From: Fidelibacterota bacterium
Lineage (GTDB): Bacteria > Fidelibacterota > Marinisomatia > Marinisomatales > TCS55
Direction of reading: 5' to 3'
NCBI GenBank assembly: GCA_012964665.1
Contig: DTTO01000018.1
Location: forward strand, 1 to 41,692
Length of the DNA stretch: 41,692 bases
Part shown: piece after piece, positions 1-8,622 of the stretch
Layout of the letters: each line of letters starts with the position of its first letter
How positions within the stretch are numbered: the first letter of the stretch is position 1
Position numbers and translations under genes: made by a program
Notes under the pieces: model-generated
What the model was told of the DNA's origin: nothing
The model's database searches: none
The model's input: only the letters and a program-made list of their open reading frames with translations

Positions 1-20
1 CCCCTGTCGTGAAACAAGGG
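1..20 (-). terminator. Hairpin downstream of tRNA-Val, cut by the window edge
   Basis: Read on the minus strand, CCCTTGT and ACAGGGG can pair (seven pairs, one G-U) around a 6-base loop. The hairpin begins 11 bases past the tRNA-Val 3' end, where a transcript end would be expected. A T-tract cannot be checked because the window stops here. It could also be part of a further RNA gene. Confidence 0.3.
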
Positions 21-31
21 CTTTGTAACGG

Positions 32-105
32 TGGGCGTTGAGAGATTTGAACTCCCGACTTCCTCCTTGTAAGGGAGGCACTCTGACCAGCTGAGTTAAA
101 CGCCC
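32..105 (-). tRNA. tRNA-Val (anticodon TAC)
   Basis: A 74-base cloverleaf folds on the minus strand. The acceptor stem is GGGCGTT/AACGCCC with discriminator A. The D-arm begins ACTC, the anticodon stem is CCTCC/GGAGG around loop CTTACAA (anticodon TAC, valine), and the T-arm is GGGAG-TTCAAAT-CTCTC with one G-U pair. CCA is not encoded: the discriminator is followed by CCG, so the end must be added by nucleotidyltransferase. It starts only 18 bases past the lon stop codon on the same strand and may share its transcript. Confidence 0.95.
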
Positions 106-123
106 TAAATTTCGGCGCGGAAC

Positions 124-2547
124 TTAGGCTACTTTTTTCGTTTTTGAGGCAGACTTTTTTGTCGTTTTCTTGCGTCCGTTCAATCCAGGTAGTGCCACAT
201 CGATCACATCCATCATTTCTTTCGCGAAATGAAAATCCAAATCTTTCTTAATGTGTTCCGGAATATCTTCCAGGTCTTTACGGTTATGGTCTGGTAAAAT
301 AATAGTCTTGATCCCGGAGCGGTGAGCGGCAGTTACTTTTTCTTTCACTCCGCCAATAGGCAGCACATTTCCACGAAGGGTGATTTCACCGGTCATGGCT
401 ACTTTATCTTCCACTGATTTTCCCATCAATAAAGAAACAATGGCCGTAAACATACTCACTCCAGCCGAAGGGCCATCTTTCGGGATCGCACCCGCAGGTA
501 CATGTACGTGAATATCGGTTTCTTTGTTAAAATCCTCGTCCAACCCCAATATATCCGTATGGGACCTTACATAGGTCATTGCGGCGGTGGCTGATTCTTT
601 CATCACATCACCCAGTTGCCCAGTGAGGGTCAAGATACCCTTTCCTTTCATTTTGGAAGCTTCCACAAAGAGAATATCGCCACCAGCAGCTGTCCAAGCC
701 AATCCAGTGACAACACCTGGTTTTGTTGTTCTTTCCGCAATTTCAGAATAGAAACGGGGCGCACCAAGATATTCAGTAACTTTCTTTTTGTTGACACGGA
801 CTTTTTTCGATTTTTTTTCAACCTGATCGCGGGCCACTTTCCGAAATACATTAGCAATTTCCCTTTCCAAGTTTCGGACACCTGCTTCCCGGGTATATGA
901 ATTTATCAATTCCTTAACTCCCTTTTCATCCAGTGTAACATCTTTCTTCGTGAGGCCGTTTTCTTCCAGTTGTTTGGGAATTAAATGTCGTTTTGCAATT
1001 TGTACTTTTTCATCTTCAATGTAACCCGAGAAACCAATGATTTCCATGCGGTCCTTTAAGGCCGGCGGAATGGGATCCTGGTAATTTGCCGTGGAAATAA
1101 ACATGACTTTACTTAAGTCAAAATCCACTTCCAGGTAATGATCGTTAAAGGTATTATTTTGTTCCGGATCCAATACTTCCAATAAAGCGGAAGAAGGATC
1201 GCCGCGGAAGTCCATACCCAACTTATCAATTTCATCGAGCATAAATACCGGGTTATTGGTGCCGGCTTTTTTTAAATATTGAATAATTCTACCTGGCAGT
1301 GCACCAATATAAGTTCGACGGTGACCACGAATCTCTGCCTCATCCCTCACACCGCCAAGAGAAATGCGAACGAATTCTCTTCCCATCGATCGAGCAATTG
1401 AGCGACCCAGCGATGTTTTGCCTACACCTGGAGGCCCTGCAAAACATAGAATCGGTCCACGGATTGCCCCTTCGGGATTTCTCTTCATTTTCAATGCCCG
1501 TACTGCTAAGTATTCTAATACTCTTTCTTTCACTTTATCCAACCCAAAATGGTCTTCATCAAGAATAGCTTTTGCATCCGGTACATTGATCGAATCCTCG
1601 GAGGTTTTCGACCAGGGTAATTCCGTAAGCCAATCCAAGTAAGTTCGTGACACAGTATATTCCGGAGACTGGGTAGGGATTTTTGAAAGACGATCTAATT
1701 CTTTCAGAGCTACCTTTTCTGTTTCTTCAGGCATCTTGGCAGCTTTGATTGCGTCTTCAATTTCCTTTAGTTCAACATGCGATTCATCCTCACCCAACTC
1801 CCGTTTAATGGCTTTCATTTGTTCCCGCAGGTAATATTCTCGCTGGGATTTAGCAATTTCATCATGGACTTCGGTCTGAATTTCTTCACCTAGTTTGATG
1901 CGCTGAATTTCTTTAGTTAAAATTTTTATTGCTTTCTCAACTCGCTTTTTGATATCTAGTTCTTCCAAAACATCCTGCTTTTCATGATTGGGAACAGTGA
2001 GTAGGGAGACAGCCCGGTCAGCTAAGCGGGATGGTTTCTGAATATTCGACAGCATTCCAGTATGTTCTTCGCTCAAGTTGGGAGCGACCTGAATCAATTC
2101 ATCGAAAACCTTGCGGAGATTGTTGGCCATGGCATCAAGTTTAATATCATCCGCCAGCGCCTTATCAGACATGCGCTGAACAGCGGCACGATAATAAGGC
2201 TCGCTTTCCTCAAATGATAAAATCTTGACTCGATCAATTCCCTGCACAATAGCTGATTTGCTGTTATCAGGCATATCAAATACTTTAAGAACCATCGCCA
2301 AGGTTCCAAAAGAATACAAATCTTCCGGATTAGGATCTTCAATAGATCCATCCTCCTGAGCCACCACAACAATATGTTTGCTGTTCGTGGGTAATTCATT
2401 GATCAATTTCAGAGATTTATCACGGCCGATATAAATGGGGATAACCTGTTGCGGGAATAATACCGTATTCCGCAGAGGCATGATTGGATAAGATTCGCTT
2501 TCCTCCAGCAGTTCCTCATTCATATCTTTTTCAATTTCGTCACTCAT
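124..2547 (-). CDS. lon: ATP-dependent protease Lon
   Basis: Lon is a cytosolic hexameric AAA+ serine protease that degrades misfolded and regulatory proteins. The 807 residues carry the usual order: an N-terminal substrate-binding domain (about 20-215), a coiled linker (215-300), the AAA+ module with Walker A GPPGVGKT at 371-378 and Walker B FMLDEID near 435-441, and the protease domain. The catalytic dyad is visible as Ser694 in DGPSAG and Lys737 in GGVKEK, 43 residues apart as in E. coli Lon. The C-terminus is an unusually lysine-rich tail (about 792-807). The ATG at 2547 is preceded by AAGGA. The 113 bases upstream hold two copies of TGCCATATA (2591-2599 and 2649-2657), but I see no CIRCE element or convincing sigma-32 promoter. 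Confidence 0.97.
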   Translation of the reverse strand: MSDEIEKDMNEELLEESESYPIMPLRNTVLFPQQVIPIYIGRDKSLKLINELPTNSKHIVVVAQEDGSIEDPNPEDLYSFGTLAMVLKVFDMPDNSKSAIVQGIDRVKILSFEESEPYYRAAVQRMSDKALADDIKLDAMANNLRKVFDELIQVAPNLSEEHTGMLSNIQKPSRLADRAVSLLTVPNHEKQDVLEELDIKKRVEKAIKILTKEIQRIKLGEEIQTEVHDEIAKSQREYYLREQMKAIKRELGEDESHVELKEIEDAIKAAKMPEETEKVALKELDRLSKIPTQSPEYTVSRTYLDWLTELPWSKTSEDSINVPDAKAILDEDHFGLDKVKERVLEYLAVRALKMKRNPEGAIRGPILCFAGPPGVGKTSLGRSIARSMGREFVRISLGGVRDEAEIRGHRRTYIGALPGRIIQYLKKAGTNNPVFMLDEIDKLGMDFRGDPSSALLEVLDPEQNNTFNDHYLEVDFDLSKVMFISTANYQDPIPPALKDRMEIIGFSGYIEDEKVQIAKRHLIPKQLEENGLTKKDVTLDEKGVKELINSYTREAGVRNLEREIANVFRKVARDQVEKKSKKVRVNKKKVTEYLGAPRFYSEIAERTTKPGVVTGLAWTAAGGDILFVEASKMKGKGILTLTGQLGDVMKESATAAMTYVRSHTDILGLDEDFNKETDIHVHVPAGAIPKDGPSAGVSMFTAIVSLLMGKSVEDKVAMTGEITLRGNVLPIGGVKEKVTAAHRSGIKTIILPDHNRKDLEDIPEHIKKDLDFHFAKEMMDVIDVALPGLNGRKKTTKKSASKTKKVA

Positions 2548-2660
2548 GACATTCCTTATTTTATATCCAATACCAATTAATCAAACCGTATGCCATATAA
2601 GATACTATGCTTATATGACGTAAATTTACCGAAAATATCTTTTTTCTCTGCCATATAGGT

Positions 2661-2981
2661 TTACTTTGGTAACATATGACAAGCAACGCAATTTTCACGG
2701 AATTCGTGGGCCATTTGCTTTGCTATCACAGGTCCCGATCCAAAATTCATCTCACGTTCAGTAGCGTGACATCTTAAACAGGTATTTTCATCAATATACT
2801 GCATATGGGCCACAAAGTTCGAAAGTTTTGGTGGCACTTTTCCATCGACCAGGATCAAGGGAGGTTCCGTAACTGCAATTTCCGGTTTCATCTCAATTCC
2901 TTGATCGGCATAAATCATCCAGACTAAAACTAACCCAGCAATAACCACCATTCCGTAAATCATGTTTTTATATTGATTCAA
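2661..2981 (-). CDS. Membrane-anchored dihaem c-type cytochrome, NapB-like
   Basis: This is a 106-residue protein with one N-terminal hydrophobic segment (about 8-24), which should anchor it to the membrane with its body in the periplasm. Two haem c motifs follow: CLRCH (68-72) and CVACH (98-102). His59 and His92 lie upstream of each motif and could be distal ligands. The ENTCLRCHATE and RENCVACH surroundings resemble the small subunit NapB of periplasmic nitrate reductase, though NapB is longer and no napA is present. It is an electron-transfer protein of unknown partner. The first in-frame start is TTG at 2981, overlapping the lipA stop by 4 bases. An ATG at 2963 would give 100 residues and still keep the hydrophobic segment. 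It is the last gene of the lipoate/dehydrogenase run. Confidence 0.8.
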   Translation of the reverse strand: MNQYKNMIYGMVVIAGLVLVWMIYADQGIEMKPEIAVTEPPLILVDGKVPPKLSNFVAHMQYIDENTCLRCHATEREMNFGSGPVIAKQMAHEFRENCVACHMLPK

Positions 2982-3853
2982 TCTTCTATCTTTACCAAGC
3001 GGGCCTGTTCATCTGCATGGTATGAACTCCTCACCAATGGGCCTGATTCAACTACGCGAAATCCCAATTTGAGACCGATTCGTTTATAATCTTCAAATTC
3101 ATGACCTGCAACATAGCGGTCAACGGGAAGATGTTTTATTGTTGGTTGTAAATACTGACCGATTGTAAATATTTCGACCCCCAGATCTACAACTTCTTTC
3201 ATGGTCTCGATAACTTCATCTTTTACCTCGCCTAGGCCAACCATCATACCTGATTTCGTCCGCAGACCATAAACCACCGATTGCTTTAAAACATCCAAAC
3301 TGCGCGACCAAACCGCCTGGGCCCGAACCTGCCTACTGATCCGTTCCACGCATTCTACATTATGAGAGAATATTTCAGGTTCCGCCTCAAACACTGTTTT
3401 TAGCGCTGGCAAATATCCCTGGAAATCAGGCGTCAATACTTCCACTGTACATTCAGGTACATGGTGATGGACCTGTCGAATTGTTTCGGCCCAGATTTTT
3501 GCTCCGAAATCATCCTTTATATCATCACGATCCACAGAAGTAATTACCACATGTCGCAAATTCATTTTTTGAATTGCCATGGCCGTTCGAACCGGCTCCA
3601 TCCTATCCAAACCAACTGGTTTTCCTGTGCCCACTGAGCAAAATCCACAGGCACGGGTACAGATATCGCCCAGGATCATAATAGTCGCCGTTCCCCGATT
3701 CCAGCATTCATAAATGTTTGGGCAGCGTGCTTCTTCACACACCGTATGGAGATTATTCTGGGTAACCACATTTTGAACAAACCGGTAATCTTTACCGTAA
3801 TGCAGGCGAATTCTGGGTTTTTTACCAACAGTTCGATTTGCAAGTGTTTCCAT
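2978..3853 (-). CDS. lipA: Lipoyl synthase LipA
   Basis: LipA is a radical-SAM enzyme that inserts two sulfurs into protein-bound octanoyl groups, making lipoyl cofactor on E2 and related proteins. Numbering from a possible TTG start at 3856, the auxiliary-cluster cysteines are C40, C45 and C51 (CEEARCPNIYEC), the radical-SAM motif is C66-x3-C70-x2-C73 (CTRACGFC), and the C-terminal RSSYHA (276-281) supplies the serine ligand of the auxiliary cluster. The length of about 291 residues is normal for the family. I prefer the ATG at 3853 to the TTG one codon earlier; it overlaps the methyltransferase stop as TGATG. Its partners lipB, E1, E2 and lpd are in the same run. Confidence 0.97.
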   Translation of the reverse strand: METLANRTVGKKPRIRLHYGKDYRFVQNVVTQNNLHTVCEEARCPNIYECWNRGTATIMILGDICTRACGFCSVGTGKPVGLDRMEPVRTAMAIQKMNLRHVVITSVDRDDIKDDFGAKIWAETIRQVHHHVPECTVEVLTPDFQGYLPALKTVFEAEPEIFSHNVECVERISRQVRAQAVWSRSLDVLKQSVVYGLRTKSGMMVGLGEVKDEVIETMKEVVDLGVEIFTIGQYLQPTIKHLPVDRYVAGHEFEDYKRIGLKLGFRVVESGPLVRSSYHADEQARLVKIED

Positions 3854-4677
3854 CAACTCACCTTCTGAAACAGGAAAATCATGTAACGTTTATACTTCCG
3901 GAATTCATTACTGTCCAACAGTGATAATTGCTTCATCTTTTCATTGACTCTTTTACCAAAGGCTTTCTTGAGTATTTTCATAATAAAAGAATAGTTTTTG
4001 TCCATATAGTTGGATGAGAATTCAACTGTCGGGTAGATATAGCGTTCCATGAATGCTTTGGCGCTGTCAAGTGTTGGCATGGTGTTCTCAGTTTGATCAT
4101 ACTCTTTTAGAAGCTTAAAGCCATATTCCTCTCCAATTTCCATGTACATTTTTTCATTATGGGAGGCTTTAATATGCCAATCACCACTACCATCATTATG
4201 ATGCAAAAAATAATCGGAGACCAGTAGGTAACCACCGTCACAAATAGTTTTTCTGGCAGTTTTCCATCCCGGTTGAATTTGAATATAACAGGCACTTTCA
4301 CTTTCCAAAACAAGATCATACTGTTTTTCAGAATCAAAATCTTCAAACTTGGCACGGTGGAATTTGACTTCACCATTATACTTTTCTGCAAATACCTGTT
4401 CTTGGTACTCATCGGGAGACAGTGCCTCCACTTTATATCCTTTATTCAAAAGATAACTGGAATTACCACCGATCCCAGCACCGACATCTAGTATTGTTTT
4501 CACATCTTCTGGAATAAAAGAAGCCAGGTGTTCTATGTAACGATCTTGGGCAGCAACAATGTCATACAGTGACAGATTTTCTGCAGTCACCGATTTAGGG
4601 TCGTCCCAAAAACCATAGTGCAGATAAGGGGAACGAACTGATTCCGAATAGAGTTTCAGAACGTGATCAATGGGCAT
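3853..4677 (-). CDS. Class I SAM-dependent methyltransferase between E2 and lipA
   Basis: The 274 residues hold a Rossmann-fold SAM-binding motif, LDVGAGIGGNSSYL at about 63-76, followed by an acidic strand-2 region and a post-motif (YDLVLESESACYI, about 120-132). The overall pattern resembles the tocopherol/sarcosine/cyclopropane-synthase-like methyltransferases. The substrate cannot be read from sequence. The gene is locked between E2 (TAATG overlap at its start) and lipA (TGATG at its end), so it is co-translated with the dehydrogenase machinery. That suggests either a small-molecule methylation linked to the pathway or modification of a complex component; both are inference. No signal peptide is seen, so it should be cytosolic. 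Confidence 0.85.
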   Translation of the reverse strand: MPIDHVLKLYSESVRSPYLHYGFWDDPKSVTAENLSLYDIVAAQDRYIEHLASFIPEDVKTILDVGAGIGGNSSYLLNKGYKVEALSPDEYQEQVFAEKYNGEVKFHRAKFEDFDSEKQYDLVLESESACYIQIQPGWKTARKTICDGGYLLVSDYFLHHNDGSGDWHIKASHNEKMYMEIGEEYGFKLLKEYDQTENTMPTLDSAKAFMERYIYPTVEFSSNYMDKNYSFIMKILKKAFGKRVNEKMKQLSLLDSNEFRKYKRYMIFLFQKVS

Positions 4678-5963
4678 TAGAGTATTGTTTCTAAATTCAT
4701 GTTCTCAAGATTCTTCCGCACAGTATCAACAAATTGACTGCCACCCGCACCATCGATCAGGCGATGATCAAAGCCCAGGGATAAAACCATCATACTTTTA
4801 ATTCCAATGGTATCGCCTTCTTTAGTTTCAATCACAACTGGTCGTTTTTTGACAACACCTACACCAAGGATTCCAACATTAGGCTGGTTGATAATAGGTG
4901 TACCCATGGTTGCATTAAAGACTCCAAAATTTGAAATTGAAAATGTGGAGCCTTGTAACTCATCGGGATTGAGCTGTTTATTTCTAGTGCGCAAAGCCGT
5001 GTCTCTCACTTTTCGGCACAAGCCTAAAAAATTAAGTTCCTCACATTTTTCAAGTACCGGTACCATCAGGCCCTTATTTACAGCAACAGCCATACCCATA
5101 TTTACATTTTTGTGGTAGACAATGGAAGAATCCTCAAGGGAAGCATTCATTTCCGGTTGACCGTTTAAGGCTTTTACACAGGCCCGGATAATAAATGGTG
5201 TGTAGGTCAGTTTATAACCTTCCCGCTGGTAAAAAGCATCTCCCTGGTTGTTTACAAAATTCACAATTGCGCTCATATCAACTTCTGTCATCACATAGAC
5301 ATGGACGGAGGTATCGATACTCTTTCGCATATGTTCTGCTATCAGTTTGCGCATGTGATCCATCTCGACTGTCTCATCCAATCCTGAGAAAGCAGGTGGT
5401 ATTATTAAAGGTTGTGCCATATCTGATGGTTTTGTCGATGGAACAGTCAATCGGGATTTGAGATAGTTTAATACATCAATCTTGGTCACCCTACCGCCCT
5501 TACCCGTACCAGAAATTGTCATTAATTCGTCTATTTCTATATTATTCTCGATTGCAATTTTATTTACAACGGGGGTAAAAAATTTCTTTTCACCTGAGTG
5601 TGTTTTTGGTTTGGGTGTTGGTGGAACTAGTTTTGGTATTTTGGCAGGTTTATCCTCAGCTAATTCCTCAGTTTTATCCTCTGATACTAATACATGTGGT
5701 GATTTTTGAACCATGGCCGCATCACTATCCGTTTCAACCTTGGCAATCACTGTCCCCACTTCCATTATATCATTCGGCTTAGCCAGGATTTCCACAATTG
5801 TCCCAGCTGCAGGGGAGGGAATTTCAGAATCTACTTTGTCGGTTCCAATTTCCAGCAGGATTTCATCCATTTCGACTATATCCCCGACTTTTTTCCGCCA
5901 TTCAATAATGGTACCCTCTGTAATAGATTCGCCCATCTTGGGCATGACAATATCTATAATCAT
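4677..5963 (-). CDS. Dihydrolipoyl acyltransferase (E2) of a 2-oxoacid dehydrogenase complex
   Basis: E2 is the core of the complex: it carries the acyl group on lipoyl-lysine and passes it to CoA. The 428 residues show one lipoyl domain (1-77) with the attachment lysine K43 in TDKVDS, a Pro/Lys-rich linker, an E3/E1-binding domain (about 128-168) and the catalytic acyltransferase domain (about 195-428) with the active-site motif DHRLIDG (His400, Asp404). The single lipoyl domain and the fused E1 next to it fit a branched-chain 2-oxoacid dehydrogenase better than a classical pyruvate dehydrogenase, but substrate is not certain. The start overlaps the E1 stop as TGATG. Confidence 0.93.
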   Translation of the reverse strand: MIIDIVMPKMGESITEGTIIEWRKKVGDIVEMDEILLEIGTDKVDSEIPSPAAGTIVEILAKPNDIMEVGTVIAKVETDSDAAMVQKSPHVLVSEDKTEELAEDKPAKIPKLVPPTPKPKTHSGEKKFFTPVVNKIAIENNIEIDELMTISGTGKGGRVTKIDVLNYLKSRLTVPSTKPSDMAQPLIIPPAFSGLDETVEMDHMRKLIAEHMRKSIDTSVHVYVMTEVDMSAIVNFVNNQGDAFYQREGYKLTYTPFIIRACVKALNGQPEMNASLEDSSIVYHKNVNMGMAVAVNKGLMVPVLEKCEELNFLGLCRKVRDTALRTRNKQLNPDELQGSTFSISNFGVFNATMGTPIINQPNVGILGVGVVKKRPVVIETKEGDTIGIKSMMVLSLGFDHRLIDGAGGSQFVDTVRKNLENMNLETIL

Positions 5964-7969
5964 CAGTACTCCAATAATTCTGTTAACGCTTTTTGAATAT
6001 CGCTGGTCTGGGGTAAAACTTTTTCCTCCAGAAACCAGTTGTAAGGCACATGGGCATCAGCAGCTCCAACCCGTTTAATGGGTCCGTCTAACGATTCAAA
6101 ATGCTGATCAGCAATAATAGCAGCAATTTCCGCACCGGGTCCATTAGTAAGCACGTCCTCGTATACTACCAGGACTTTCCCTGTTTTGGAAATGGAAGCT
6201 TCTATAGCAGAATGATCCAAGGGGTTTAATGTTCGCAGGTCAACAATTTCCACCAATTCAGGATCAATGCCTGCAGCCTTTACAGCTTCAATTGATTTTT
6301 GCACCATGGCTCCCCAGGTAATAATCGTGGCCACTGACCCTTCTTGCACCACACGCGCCTGACCAAATGGTAGAATATAATTTTCATCCGGTTCTGGCGT
6401 AGCGGCAAATCCCTGTCGATATAAGCCTTTGTGTTCCATAAACAGCACTGGATCATCCATTCGACATGCTGCTTTTAACAAACCTTTGGCATCAGCCGCA
6501 TTAGAAGGATAAGCAATCCGAATCCCTGGCATATGCATGAAATAACCATCGATAGACTGGCTATGGCAGATGGCGCCATGTATATATCCGCCAATAGGTA
6601 CTCGCATTATCAAGGGACATTTCCATTTTCCATTCGAGCGATACCGCATCGATGCAACTTCATTCCTTATTTGCATCATGGCGGGCCATATATAATCACC
6701 GAACTGGATCTCAACACATGGTTTCCAACCAGTGACGGCCAATCCTACTGCCGTACCGATAATGGAGGCTTCTGCCAGAGGTGAATTAAACACTCTTTTC
6801 TTTCCAAATTGATCCATTAACCCTCGAGTAGCTGTAAAAACACCTCCTTTTGGGTCAGCAATATCTTGGCCATAGATTACCATCTTTTCATCACGTTCCA
6901 TTTCTTCCGCCATGGCATGATTGATGGCATCCACCAATACAACTTTGTCATTTTTGATATTGAATGTTGTTTCTTTCAATGCTGGTTGATTGGTATAAAC
7001 ATGATCCAAAGCCGTATTTTGATCTGGGTGGTCCTGTTGATCTGCCCATTCTGCATCCGTATTCACTTGCTTTTTCACTTTCTCTCTGATTTTTTCAAAA
7101 TCCTTGGATATGGCAATTTTTGCTTGGATACAATCAGCTTCAAACTTGATGATCGGATCCTTTTTAAGATCTTTATTTAATTCATCCTTTGATCGATATT
7201 TCCGCTGATCATCTGAAGAAGAGTGAGACAACAAGCGAACTACATGAGATACAATAACCGAAGGGCCTTTGCCTTTCTGGGCCCGCTCTATTGCCTGTTG
7301 AAATGCCAGGTTTGTTTCAAAAAAGTTGGTTCCATCTACATCGTACCGCGATAGGTTTTTATACCCTGCCACCAAGGCAAACACAGAGCTGCCAGCGGTC
7401 TGTTCAGAAATATGAACACTGATGGCATATTCATTATCCTCAATATGAAAAATAACCGGTAGTTTTTCCCGGCTAGCCCAGTTCAAGGCTTCATGAAACT
7501 CACCTTCGCTTGAACTTCCTTCCCCTGATGACACATATACAATTTCTTTTGTTTGTTCCCATTTCCGGGACATAGCACAGCCAACAGCCTGTAAAAATTG
7601 AGTGCCGGTAGGACTGGATTGACTGACAATTCGCAAATCTTTATGACCATAATGCTGGGGCATTTGCCGGCCTCCAGAATTGGGGTCATCCTTTCGAGCC
7701 AAAAATGAAAGCAGTTGTTCTCTGCCAGTCATACCCAGGCCAAGACAAAGTGCCGCATCACGGTAATAAGGATAGGCCCAGTCTTGACCAGGATTCATAT
7801 TTACCGCAGCCGCCATTTGAGCTGCTTCATGTCCAGAACAACCGATATGAAAAAAGGCCTTGCCCTGTTTCAACATAATCAACTGCTTTTCATCCAGCCT
7901 TCGGGCCAATACCATTTTTCGGTATATTTCTAATAATTCTTTTTTCTGAAATCCGTGCAGCCTGGGCAT
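5963..7969 (-). CDS. Fused alpha-beta E1 2-oxoacid dehydrogenase (branched-chain type)
   Basis: E1 decarboxylates a 2-oxoacid using thiamine diphosphate and loads the acyl group onto E2 lipoate. Here the usually separate alpha and beta subunits are one 668-residue chain. The alpha half (about 1-310) carries the thiamine-diphosphate motif from GEGSSSEGEFHEALNWA (149-165) to NEYAIS near 179-184. A linker follows (about 310-340), then the beta half (about 340-668) with GQDIADPKGGVF and the PLAEASIIGTAVGLA region. Such fusions are known in Bacteroidetes and relatives, annotated as 2-oxoisovalerate dehydrogenase. The start overlaps the lipB stop as TAATG. Pyruvate or a mixed substrate range cannot be ruled out. 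Confidence 0.93.
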   Translation of the reverse strand: MPRLHGFQKKELLEIYRKMVLARRLDEKQLIMLKQGKAFFHIGCSGHEAAQMAAAVNMNPGQDWAYPYYRDAALCLGLGMTGREQLLSFLARKDDPNSGGRQMPQHYGHKDLRIVSQSSPTGTQFLQAVGCAMSRKWEQTKEIVYVSSGEGSSSEGEFHEALNWASREKLPVIFHIEDNEYAISVHISEQTAGSSVFALVAGYKNLSRYDVDGTNFFETNLAFQQAIERAQKGKGPSVIVSHVVRLLSHSSSDDQRKYRSKDELNKDLKKDPIIKFEADCIQAKIAISKDFEKIREKVKKQVNTDAEWADQQDHPDQNTALDHVYTNQPALKETTFNIKNDKVVLVDAINHAMAEEMERDEKMVIYGQDIADPKGGVFTATRGLMDQFGKKRVFNSPLAEASIIGTAVGLAVTGWKPCVEIQFGDYIWPAMMQIRNEVASMRYRSNGKWKCPLIMRVPIGGYIHGAICHSQSIDGYFMHMPGIRIAYPSNAADAKGLLKAACRMDDPVLFMEHKGLYRQGFAATPEPDENYILPFGQARVVQEGSVATIITWGAMVQKSIEAVKAAGIDPELVEIVDLRTLNPLDHSAIEASISKTGKVLVVYEDVLTNGPGAEIAAIIADQHFESLDGPIKRVGAADAHVPYNWFLEEKVLPQTSDIQKALTELLEY

Positions 7970-8622
7970 TAAATCACACCCGCCTTTTCCTGATTTTGAA
8001 ATGCCTGATGAAATGACTTTAATATACTTTTTTTCACTTCACCCATATTTAGTTTTTCCCCAATAATCTTTTCCATAGACGTAACACCGTATTCAAAAAT
8101 ACCACAAGGGATAATACCACTGTAATAATCCAGGTCTGTATTTACATTCAGAGCAAAACCGTGCATGGTAACCCATCGTGAAATTCGTACCCCCTGGGCT
8201 CCAATTTTTTCATCACCTACCCAAACACCTGTTAATCCTTCTTTGACATCTGCTTTAATTTCATATTCATTTAGTGTATCGATAATAACTTGTTCTAGTC
8301 TACGCATATACCAACTTATACTTGTGGTATACCGATGAAGATCAAGGATTGGGTATCCTACTAATTGGCCGGGCCCATGATAAGTGATATCGCCACCACG
8401 TTCGATATGAAATATCTTTGCATCAGCTGCAGCGGATTGGAGTAGATGATTTTCATTCGCATTTTTTCCTAGTGTGTAAACAGACTCGTGCTCTACAAGC
8501 AATAGCGTGTCTGGTGTATCCCCATTTAAAACCTTCTTGTGATAATACTTTTGAAGGTCCCAGGTGGACTGATAATCCATATGACCGAGATCAATCACTT
8601 TGATATTTGCTTGAATAGACAT
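7969..8622 (-). CDS. lipB: Octanoyl-ACP:protein octanoyltransferase LipB
   Basis: LipB moves an octanoyl group from acyl carrier protein to the lipoyl-domain lysine of E2, the step before LipA. The 217-residue protein has the family signature RGGDITYHGPGQLVGYP at 75-91. The Lys/Cys catalytic pair is K139 (in GDEKIGAQGVR) and C173 (in GIIPCGI). It begins immediately after the lpd stop (TAAATG, no spacer) and ends inside the E1 start codon. Confidence 0.97.
   Translation of the reverse strand: MSIQANIKVIDLGHMDYQSTWDLQKYYHKKVLNGDTPDTLLLVEHESVYTLGKNANENHLLQSAAADAKIFHIERGGDITYHGPGQLVGYPILDLHRYTTSISWYMRRLEQVIIDTLNEYEIKADVKEGLTGVWVGDEKIGAQGVRISRWVTMHGFALNVNTDLDYYSGIIPCGIFEYGVTSMEKIIGEKLNMGEVKKSILKSFHQAFQNQEKAGVI

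Noticed and set aside
32-105. tRNA-Val as an integration site
   Set aside because: No integrase or repeated tRNA 3' end is visible, and the flanking region is ordinary housekeeping sequence; the far side is outside the window.
616-900. Small open frames on the plus strand opposite lon, and many similar ones throughout
   Set aside because: They are antisense shadows of well-conserved genes, with no ribosome binding site or recognisable protein.
2548-2660. Heat-shock element (CIRCE or sigma-32 site) before lon
   Set aside because: No TTAGCACTC-N9-GAGTGCTAA and no convincing -35/-10 pair; only a repeated TGCCATATA, too little to call.
2661-2981. Small cytochrome as true NapB of a nitrate reductase
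   Set aside because: The resemblance is limited to the haem-binding surroundings, the protein is shorter, and napA, napC or napD are not nearby.
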